Assembly: GCA_003220975.1 (NCBI GenBank)
Contig: QHTX01000079.1
Coordinates: forward strand, 394-6,292
Origin: Gemmatimonadota bacterium
GTDB taxonomy: Bacteria > Gemmatimonadota > Gemmatimonadetes > Gemmatimonadales > GWC2-71-9
Direction of reading: 5' to 3'
DNA: 5,899 nucleotides
A program made the position numbers and the translations under genes. Positions within the stretch are counted from its first letter, which is position 1, and each line of letters starts with the position of its first letter. Positions 1 to 5,482 of this stretch are shown here, one piece after another. The notes beneath the pieces are model-generated. The model did not search any database. It saw only the letters and a list, made by a program, of their open reading frames with translations, and was not told the DNA's origin.

Positions 1-1
1 A

Positions 2-907
2 CAGTTCGACGCCCGCCTCAACCGAGACGATCACCCGTTCACCGCGGCCGAGCTGCAGGATGCGCTGCGCGGCGCGGACGCGCTGCTTCCGACCGTCACC
101 GACCGGCTGAATGCCGCCGTGCTCGCCACGGAGCCGCTGCGGGCCAAGATCCTCGCCAACTACGGCGTGGGATTCAATCACATCGACGTGAACGCCGCCA
201 AGACCCGCGGCCTGGTGGTCACGAACACGCCCGACGTGCTCACCGACGACACGGCGGACGACGCGGTCATGCTCATGCTGATGGTGGCGCGGCGCGCCGG
301 GGAAGGGGAGCGCCAGGTCCGGGCCGGCGCCTGGACCGGGTGGGGTCCAACCCACATGCTGGGCACGAAGGTGAGCGGCAAGACGCTCGGCCTCGTCGGT
401 CTGGGGCGGATCGGGCGGGCGGTGGCGCGCCGCGCGCATCACGGCTTCGGGATGCGGGTGATCTTCCACGACCCGTACCCGCCGCCACCCGCCGTGACGG
501 CCGAGCTCGGCGCGGAGCCGAAGGCGAGCGTCGACGAGGTGCTGCGCGAGGCCGACTTCGTGTCGCTGCATTCTCCCGCGACGCCCGAGACGCACCACCT
601 CATCGACGCCCGTCGCCTCGCCCTCATGAAGCGCGGCGCGTTTCTCATCAACACGGCGCGCGGCGACATCGTCGACGAAGCCGCCCTGGTCGAGGCGCTC
701 AAGCGCGGCACGATCGCCGGTGCGGCGCTGGACGTCTTCGAGCGGGAGCCGCTGGTGCCCCCGGAGCTCCGGACGCTCGAGAACGTGGTGCTGCTCCCCC
801 ACCTAGGCAGCGCCACCGCGGAGACCCGCGCCGCCATGGGCCTCCGGGCGCTCGAGAACCTGACGGCCTTCTTCGCCGGCGCCCCGCCGCGCGACCGCGT
901 GGTGTGA
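2..907 (+). CDS. D-2-hydroxyacid dehydrogenase, probable NADH-dependent hydroxypyruvate reductase / D-glycerate dehydrogenase (5' end missing)
   Basis: The reading frame is open from the window edge (first whole codon at 2) to TGA at 905-907, giving 301 residues. The family is usually about 320, so roughly 20 N-terminal residues lie outside. An internal GTG at 119 is not the start, because family-like sequence continues upstream of it. Seen: the Rossmann loop GLGRIG (398-415); an Asp after the second strand (HDPY, codon 470-472), which favours NAD over NADP; and the catalytic trio Arg in NTARGD (659-661), Glu in FEREP (746-748) and His in PHLGS (800-802). The stretch ARRAGEGE...W.GW.P matches, from memory, Hyphomicrobium glycerate dehydrogenase, which reduces hydroxypyruvate to D-glycerate in the serine cycle. 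The overlapping ppc supports that role. A glyoxylate reductase or another 2-ketoacid reductase cannot be excluded. The family call is secure; the substrate is inferred. Cytoplasmic. Confidence 0.9.
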   Translation, partial: QFDARLNRDDHPFTAAELQDALRGADALLPTVTDRLNAAVLATEPLRAKILANYGVGFNHIDVNAAKTRGLVVTNTPDVLTDDTADDAVMLMLMVARRAGEGERQVRAGAWTGWGPTHMLGTKVSGKTLGLVGLGRIGRAVARRAHHGFGMRVIFHDPYPPPPAVTAELGAEPKASVDEVLREADFVSLHSPATPETHHLIDARRLALMKRGAFLINTARGDIVDEAALVEALKRGTIAGAALDVFEREPLVPPELRTLENVVLLPHLGSATAETRAAMGLRALENLTAFFAGAPPRDRVV

Positions 908-3576
908 CCCAGCCGCCTGATTACCTGAAGAGCACGGCGGACCTGCTCTTCGACTGCTTCGTCGACGTGATTCGGGCGCACCAGCCCGAGCTGGAGCGCG
1001 TGTTGCGGGGCGAGCAGCTCGACGCCGGCGCGTCGCCCGAGCTCGTGGCCCGCGCGATCCAGGCGCAGGGCATGTGGTTCCAGCTCCTCTCCATCGCCGA
1101 GCAGAACGCCGCGATGCGCCAGCGGCGCCAGAGCGAGGTCGACCGCGGCTACGACCAGCTGCGCGGCACGTTCGCCCAGGTGATCGCCGCCGCGGCGGCC
1201 GCGGGCATCCCGGCGGACGAGGTTCGGGCGACGGTCGCGAGCCTCCGGGTGCGGCCCGTGATCACCGCCCATCCGACCGAGGCGAAGCGGGTCACCGTGC
1301 TCGAGAAGCACCGCCGCATTTATCGACGGCTGGTGGACCTCGAGGCGCCACGCTGGACGCCCCGCGAGCGCGGCGCCCTGATCGACAACCTCCGCACGGA
1401 GATCGAGCTGTTGTGGCTCACCGGCGAGCTGCGCCTCGAGAAGCCGACGGTGGAGCAGGAGCTCGCCTGGGGGCTGTACTTCGTCACCGAGAACCTGTTC
1501 GACGTCGTGCCCGAGCTGGGGGACAAGCTGGAGCGTGCGCTGGCGCGGGCCTATCCGGACGCGACGTTCGCCGTGCCGCCCTTCTTCCAGTTCGGCTCCT
1601 GGATCGGCGGGGATCGCGACGGCAATCCCTTCGTCACGAACGACGTGACCCGTCGCACGCTGCACGACAACCGCCTCGCCAGCCTGCGCCGGTACCGGCA
1701 GCGGCTCGGCGATCTGCTGCGGGGGCTCAGCGTCACGGAGCGCGCCGCGCCGATCTCGCCCGACTTCCGCGCGGCGCTGGCGCGACAGCTCGAGCGCGCG
1801 GGGGACGGCGCGCGCATCGCGCAGCGGAACCGCGGCGAGGTGTTCCGCCAGTTCGTGGCCTGCATGCTGCGCCGGCTCGACTGCTCGCTCGCGAGCGCGG
1901 AGGGGGACAGCGGCTATGCCACGGCGGACGATCTCATCGGTGACCTGCGCACGCTCGAGGCGGGCCTCGCCGCCGCACGCTGTCGCGACGCGGCCGATCT
2001 GCTCGTGCGCCCGGTGCGGCGCGAGGTCGAGGCCTTCCGCTTCAGCACCTTCCGGCTCGACATCCGCGACAACTCTCCGCGCCTCAGCGCAGCCCTGGCG
2101 GCCCTGTGGCGCGCGCGGAACGACGGCGATCCGCCGGCACCGGTGTCCGCGGCGTGGCGGAGGTGGCTGCAGGCGGAGCTGGCGCGACCGCTGCGACCGG
2201 GCCGGACGCCACCGGAGCCGCCGGCCGAGGCCCGGGAGACGCTGGAGCTGTTCCGGCTGATCTGTGAGATGCGCGAGCAGCTCGATCGCGAAGCGTTCGG
2301 CAGCTTCATCCTCAGCATGACCCACGACGTGCAGGACGTGCTCGGCGCCTACCTGCTCGCCAAGGAGGCGGGGCTGTTCGCGGACGCCGCCGGGACCGAT
2401 AGCTGCACGTTACCGATCGTCCCGTTGTTCGAGTCCATCGACGATCTGCGACGGGCGCCGGACATCGTGCGCGAGCTGCTGCAGGTGCCGCTGGTGCGGC
2501 GCAGCGTGCGTGCGCAGGGCGGCGTGTTCGAGGTCATGATCGGGTATTCCGACTCGAACAAGGACGGCGGCTTCCTGCCCGCCAACTGGGAGCTCGCGAA
2601 GACTCAACTCCGGCTCACGCGCCTGGGACGGGAGTGCGGCGTGCCGATCGCCTTCTTCCACGGACGCGGCGGCTCGGTCAGCCGCGGCGGCGCCCCCACC
2701 GGCCGCGCCATCGCGGCGCAGCCCGCCGGCTCGATCCAGGGGCGACTCCGCATGACCGAGCAGGGCGAGGTCGTGTCGTTCAAGTACGCGAACCGCGGCA
2801 CCGCCGCGTACCAGACCGAGCTGCTCGCGGCCAGCGTACTCGAGCACTCGCTCAAGTCCGAGCGGGAGCAGGCGCTGGTTCCCACGGCCGAATTCGACGA
2901 GGCGATGGAAGCGCTGTCGGGGGCGGCGCACGCCGCATACCGCCGCTTGGTCGAGCATCCCGGCCTGGTCGGCTACTTCCAAGCGGCGAGCCCCCTCGAG
3001 GAAATCGCCCTCCTGAACATCGGGTCCCGCCCGGCTCGACGTTTCGGCGCCAAGACGCTGGCGGACCTGCGGGCGATCCCCTGGGTGTTCGCCTGGTCGC
3101 AGAACCGCCACTTTCTGCCGGGGTGGTACGGCGTGGGCACCGGCCTCGCGACCTTCCTGGAAGTCCGGGGCGGCCGCGGGGCGGCGCTGCTCCAGCGCAT
3201 GTTCGCCGAGTTCCGCTTGTTTCGCCTGATCCTGGACGAGGTGGAGAAGACGCTCGCGTACGTCGATCTCGACATCGCCCGCGAGTACGCCGGGCTGGTC
3301 GCGGACGACTGGGTGCGCGCCGAGATCTTCACGCTCGTAGCGGACGAGTATCACCGCACGGTGGACGCCGTGCGGCGCGTCGCCGGCTGCACCGAGCTCG
3401 CAGAGCGGTTCCCGCAGTTCCGGCGGCGGCTCGCGAGCCGGCTGCCGATGCTCAACCAGGTGAACCGCCAGCAGGCCGAGCTGCTGCGACGCTACCGGGC
3501 TGGACAGGACGACGCGTTGGCGGCGCTGCTGCTCTCCATCAACTGCATCGCGGCGGGGTTCGGGACGACGGGATAG
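904..3576 (+). CDS. ppc: Phosphoenolpyruvate carboxylase (EC 4.1.1.31)
   Basis: The enzyme converts PEP and bicarbonate to oxaloacetate and phosphate in the cytoplasm. The product is 890 residues, against 883 in E. coli, so it is full length. Motifs in order: TAHPTEAKR with catalytic His123; GGDRDGNP (235-242); FRLDIRDNS; PLFES; MIGYSDSNKDGG (545-556, Lys553); the mobile loop FHGRGGSVSRGG (His586, Arg588, Arg594); IGSRP (706-710); FAWSQNR (729-735); and C-terminal AAGFGTTG. The GTG at 904 is chosen because it overlaps the upstream TGA as GTGA, implying translational coupling, and gives the expected N-terminal length; no clear Shine-Dalgarno is visible. The frame is open far upstream, but that part only shadows the dehydrogenase. 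Compared with E. coli PEPC, the aspartate-binding Lys773 aligns with Tyr786 and Asn881 with Thr888, while Arg587 and Arg832 are kept (Arg594, Arg846). Feedback inhibition may therefore be weakened. It probably works with the upstream reductase in the serine cycle or in anaplerosis. Confidence 0.98.
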   Translation: MTQPPDYLKSTADLLFDCFVDVIRAHQPELERVLRGEQLDAGASPELVARAIQAQGMWFQLLSIAEQNAAMRQRRQSEVDRGYDQLRGTFAQVIAAAAAAGIPADEVRATVASLRVRPVITAHPTEAKRVTVLEKHRRIYRRLVDLEAPRWTPRERGALIDNLRTEIELLWLTGELRLEKPTVEQELAWGLYFVTENLFDVVPELGDKLERALARAYPDATFAVPPFFQFGSWIGGDRDGNPFVTNDVTRRTLHDNRLASLRRYRQRLGDLLRGLSVTERAAPISPDFRAALARQLERAGDGARIAQRNRGEVFRQFVACMLRRLDCSLASAEGDSGYATADDLIGDLRTLEAGLAAARCRDAADLLVRPVRREVEAFRFSTFRLDIRDNSPRLSAALAALWRARNDGDPPAPVSAAWRRWLQAELARPLRPGRTPPEPPAEARETLELFRLICEMREQLDREAFGSFILSMTHDVQDVLGAYLLAKEAGLFADAAGTDSCTLPIVPLFESIDDLRRAPDIVRELLQVPLVRRSVRAQGGVFEVMIGYSDSNKDGGFLPANWELAKTQLRLTRLGRECGVPIAFFHGRGGSVSRGGAPTGRAIAAQPAGSIQGRLRMTEQGEVVSFKYANRGTAAYQTELLAASVLEHSLKSEREQALVPTAEFDEAMEALSGAAHAAYRRLVEHPGLVGYFQAASPLEEIALLNIGSRPARRFGAKTLADLRAIPWVFAWSQNRHFLPGWYGVGTGLATFLEVRGGRGAALLQRMFAEFRLFRLILDEVEKTLAYVDLDIAREYAGLVADDWVRAEIFTLVADEYHRTVDAVRRVAGCTELAERFPQFRRRLASRLPMLNQVNRQQAELLRRYRAGQDDALAALLLSINCIAAGFGTTG

Positions 3577-3653
3577 GGAACCAATTCACATCCGCCCAAC
3601 GGGTTGCGCTGGCCGCCTCGGGTTCACCACGTTCACGGCGTCGATGGGGTGTC

Positions 3654-3691
3654 GCAAAAACGCCCTATCGTGCCGTAAAAACGCCCTAGCG
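3654..3691. repeat. Tandem pair of 17-nt operator-like direct repeats
   Basis: Two copies of GYAAAAACGCCCTAKCG lie at 3654-3670 and 3675-3691. They are identical at 15 of 17 positions, with an exact 12-nt core AAAAACGCCCTA at 3656-3667 and 3677-3688. The period is 21 bp, close to two helical turns, so both copies face the same side of the DNA, as expected for cooperative binding of a regulator. They lie about 160-200 bp upstream of the response regulator start and about 80 bp after the ppc stop. The A5 runs stand out against the GC-rich surroundings. The binding protein is unknown; the neighbouring regulator is one candidate by position only. Which gene they control is inferred from orientation. 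Confidence 0.6.
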
Positions 3692-3729
3692 GAAGGTGAT
3701 GCGCGTCACAATACTGATGGTCAGTCGTC

Positions 3730-3751
3730 GGGCCGGGGCCCTTGCCGGTCC
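3730..3751 (+). other. GC-rich hairpin in the ppc-regulator gap
   Basis: GGGCCGG (3730-3736) can pair with CCGGTCC (3745-3751), using one G-U pair, around an 8-nt loop. Within it GGGCCGGGGCCC (3730-3741) is also self-complementary. No T-tract follows, so it is not a standard intrinsic terminator. It could end the ppc transcript, fold in the regulator leader, or be a chance structure in GC-rich DNA. Confidence 0.25.
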
Positions 3752-3793
3752 GAAGCTGGCGTTGCTCGGAGATGTGGCTGTGCGGCGGGTGAG

Positions 3794-3816
3794 CGCCCTA
3801 GATGATTCGCGATAGG
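3794..3816. promoter_or_regulatory. Third CGCCCTAG copy with an inverted CGATAGG partner
   Basis: CGCCCTAG at 3794-3801 repeats the end of the upstream 17-nt units (CGCCCTAG at 3682-3689, CGCCCTAT at 3661-3668). CGATAGG at 3810-3816 is the exact reverse complement of CCTATCG in the first unit (3664-3670). Together they form a CCTA...TAGG inverted arrangement 36-58 bp before the regulator start codon. This suggests further binding sites for the same factor close to the start, possibly for repression or autoregulation. The matches are only 7-8 nt, so chance is possible. Confidence 0.35.
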
Positions 3817-3851
3817 ACTGTCACTCACCACCCCGGGGGCGGTCGCACGCC

Positions 3852-4508
3852 ATGATCCGCGTCGCGATCGTCGCCGACACGCGCCTTTACCGCGAGGGAC
3901 TGGCCCAGGTTCTGGGCCGTGACGCAGGGCTGTGCGTCGTCGCCACCGCTGCTCGCGGGGACGAGGCGCTGGCCGCGCTTCCGGATCTGCAAGCTGATGT
4001 CATTCTGGTCGATATGGCCATGCCCGAGAGCCGTGGCGTCGTGCGGGTCATCCTGGAGCGCGCCCCGCTGAGCCGCGTGATCGCGCTCGGGGTGGTCGAG
4101 GACGAGGACGACGTGTTGGGGTGCGCCGAGGCGGGCGTGGCGGGATACGTGGCGCGCGAGGCGTCGATCGACGATCTCGTGACGGTCATCGAGAGCGTCG
4201 CCCGTGGCGAGGCGATCTGCTCGCCTCGGGTCGCGGCCGGCCTGCTGCGGCGGGTTGCGGCGCTCGCTGCCGGCCATGGCGGCGACCTTCCCCGAGCGCA
4301 GCTCACCAACCGCGAGCGCGAGATCGTGCGCCTCATCGATAACGGGTTGTCCAACAAGGAGATAGCTCGCGCCCTGGGCATCGAAGTGGCCACGGTGAAG
4401 AATCACGTCCACAACATCCTCGAGAAGCTGCAGGTGCACCGGCGGGGGGAGGCGGCGGCACGGGTGCGGGGCACGTCGCGGGGGCGGATGTCGGGGCAAG
4501 TCGGATAG
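3852..4508 (+). CDS. NarL/FixJ-family response regulator (receiver + LuxR-type HTH), atypical receiver
   Basis: The product is a 218-residue cytoplasmic DNA-binding regulator. An N-terminal receiver (about 1-118) is followed by a linker and a LuxR-type helix-turn-helix (about 150-203) with LTNREREIVRLI, GLSNKEIARALGI and ATVKNHVHNILEKLQV, which are classic for the family. The phospho-acceptor Asp54 is present in LVDMAMP. The rest of the pocket is unusual: the normal acidic pair is Ala8-Asp9, the switch Thr/Ser position is Gly80 (IALGV), and the conserved Lys of GYLLK is Arg102 (GYVARE). Phosphorylation may be weak, altered or unnecessary. No histidine kinase is visible. The ATG at 3852 gives the receiver its normal start; a proper Shine-Dalgarno is not evident, only a G-rich stretch at 3835-3842. 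The peptidase gene begins 30 bp after the stop, so the two are probably cotranscribed. The target genes are unknown; the repeats upstream are possible sites. Confidence 0.93.
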   Translation: MIRVAIVADTRLYREGLAQVLGRDAGLCVVATAARGDEALAALPDLQADVILVDMAMPESRGVVRVILERAPLSRVIALGVVEDEDDVLGCAEAGVAGYVAREASIDDLVTVIESVARGEAICSPRVAAGLLRRVAALAAGHGGDLPRAQLTNREREIVRLIDNGLSNKEIARALGIEVATVKNHVHNILEKLQVHRRGEAAARVRGTSRGRMSGQVG

Positions 4509-4525
4509 CGCAGGTTCGGCGCGCG

Positions 4526-4532
4526 AAAGGAG
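4526..4532 (+). promoter_or_regulatory. Shine-Dalgarno site of the peptidase gene
   Basis: AAAGGAG ends 6 nt before the GTG at 4539. It is the clearest ribosome binding site in the window and fixes GTG 4539 as the start of the peptidase gene. Confidence 0.8.
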
Positions 4533-4538
4533 TCAGCC

Positions 4539-5333
4539 GTGCCAAAAGCGAAGCGACGTGCGTCGCAACGGCAGCCCAAGCCGTCCGGCTACGGTTGGGT
4601 TCCGGATCTGCCGGATCAGCGGGACATCTTGTACGGCGCCGTCCAGCCGGTTCCGGCGAGATTGCCGACGAGCGCGGACCTGCGACCCCTCTGCTCGCCG
4701 GTCGAGAACCAGGGCCAACTGGGCAGCTGCACGGGCAACGCGATTGCGGGCGCCGTCGAGTTCCTGGAGCGGAAGAACAAGGTGCGCTTCGTCAACGTGA
4801 GCCGCCTCTTCATTTACTACAACGAGCGAGCGATCGAGCACACGACCAAGTCCGACTCGGGTGCGATGATCCGCGACGGCATCAAGACGGTCGTGAAGCA
4901 GGGCGTCTGCTCGGAGCGGAAATGGCCGTACGTGGTGTCCAGGTTCGCCCTCAAGCCAACGGCGCTGTGCTATAAGGAAGCACTACAGCATCAGGTGACC
5001 TCATACCAGCGGATTCTCAGTGTCGACGAGATGCGCGCCTGTCTCGCTCAAGGCTTTCCGTTTGTGTTCGGGTTCACCGTGTATGAGAGCTTCGAGTCAC
5101 AGCAGGTGGCGCAGACGGGCGTGGTGCCCTTGCCCCAGCCCGGTGAGCGCGTGGCCGGTGGTCACGCCGTGCTCGCTGTAGGCTACAACGACGCGGAGCG
5201 GCGCTTCATCGCGCGCAACTCGTGGGGCGCGGCCTGGGGAATGAAGGGCTACTTCACAATGGCGTACGAGTATCTCGCCAACCGGAATCTCGCCGACGAC
5301 ATGTGGACGATCCGGCGGGGAGAGATGATGTAG
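4539..5333 (+). CDS. Papain-like (C1 family) cysteine peptidase
   Basis: The product has 264 residues and the full papain catalytic set: oxyanion Gln58 and nucleophile Cys64 in NQGQLGSCTG, His209 in GGHAVLAVGY, and Asn227 in RNSWG. The start is a GTG preceded by AAAGGAG. The first 15 residues are basic and polar (MPKAKRRASQRQPKP), with no hydrophobic core, so no signal peptide is seen. Next comes GWVPDLPDQRD (19-29), a short leader motif common ahead of bacterial C1 peptidase domains, instead of the long inhibitory propeptide of eukaryotic cathepsins. The enzyme is therefore probably cytoplasmic, or exported by a route that needs no Sec signal. The substrate is unknown. It follows the response regulator by 30 bp and precedes an AAA+ ATPase-type gene. 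Sample rows show about 57-58% GC, lower than ppc, which may point to separate acquisition. The family call is secure; the role is not. Confidence 0.93.
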   Translation: MPKAKRRASQRQPKPSGYGWVPDLPDQRDILYGAVQPVPARLPTSADLRPLCSPVENQGQLGSCTGNAIAGAVEFLERKNKVRFVNVSRLFIYYNERAIEHTTKSDSGAMIRDGIKTVVKQGVCSERKWPYVVSRFALKPTALCYKEALQHQVTSYQRILSVDEMRACLAQGFPFVFGFTVYESFESQQVAQTGVVPLPQPGERVAGGHAVLAVGYNDAERRFIARNSWGAAWGMKGYFTMAYEYLANRNLADDMWTIRRGEMM

Positions 5334-5334
5334 A

Positions 5335-5353
5335 CCCCGGCGCCGCGCCGGGG
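5335..5353 (+). terminator. GC-rich hairpin just after the peptidase stop
   Basis: CCCCGGCG (5335-5342) pairs perfectly with CGCCGGGG (5346-5353) around a 3-nt loop, starting one base after the stop codon. The 8-bp all-GC stem is very stable. No T-run follows, so it is a terminator-like or mRNA 3'-end-stabilising hairpin rather than a textbook intrinsic terminator. It probably separates the regulator-peptidase unit from the downstream gene. Confidence 0.5.
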
Positions 5354-5373
5354 GCCCGAGGGCGGTGCGGTCT

Positions 5374-5386
5374 AGTCCCCCGGACT
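5374..5386 (+). other. Small second hairpin in the peptidase-ATPase gap
   Basis: AGTCC (5374-5378) and GGACT (5382-5386) form a 5-bp stem with a CCC loop, 20 bp after the stronger hairpin. It may add to termination or be a partial operator. It is weak on its own. The rest of the 149-bp gap (5334-5482) shows no convincing promoter. Confidence 0.2.
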
Positions 5387-5466
5387 GTGCCCCAGTTGAG
5401 CCGATTGGACTATTCCTGCCGGCCCCCGATCCTCGAACATTGATCCATCGCGAACCGGGCGGTAGC

Positions 5467-5473
5467 GAAGGGG
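5467..5473 (+). promoter_or_regulatory. Likely Shine-Dalgarno site of the 3'-terminal gene
   Basis: GAAGGGG ends 9 nt before the GTG at 5483. The only other nearby GTG (5478) is out of frame, and an in-frame TGA lies at 5441-5443, so this site supports GTG 5483 as the start. Confidence 0.45.
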
Positions 5474-5482
5474 CGACGTGAC

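Noticed and set aside
340..903. ppc frame open far upstream with an ATG at 340, giving a 1078-residue product
   Set aside because: The first 188 codons overlap the dehydrogenase in another frame, are Arg/Ala/Gly/Pro-rich with no family match, and exceed normal PEPC length. The GTG at 904 fits.
439..2325. 628-codon open frame on the minus strand
   Set aside because: It lies antisense to the dehydrogenase and ppc, with Arg/Ala/Gly-rich low-complexity translation. This is a typical GC-rich shadow of real genes.
2410..3354. 314-codon minus-strand and 351-codon plus-strand (2634-3689) open frames within ppc
   Set aside because: Both overlap conserved PEPC catalytic motifs and show no recognisable domain; they are shadows from GC-biased third positions.
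3622..3636. Short direct repeat GTTCAC at 3622 and 3631
   Set aside because: Only 6 nt, with no symmetric partner and no relation to the stronger 17-nt repeats; expected by chance.
3687..3715. Possible promoter with -10-like AATACT (3710-3715)
   Set aside because: The -10 matches 4 of 6 but the -35 position (TAGCGG) is poor; too weak to annotate.
5405..5433. Possible promoter TTGGAC - 17 nt - GATCCT before the AAA+ gene
   Set aside because: Only 3 of 6 matches in each hexamer, and the promoter consensus of this host is unknown.
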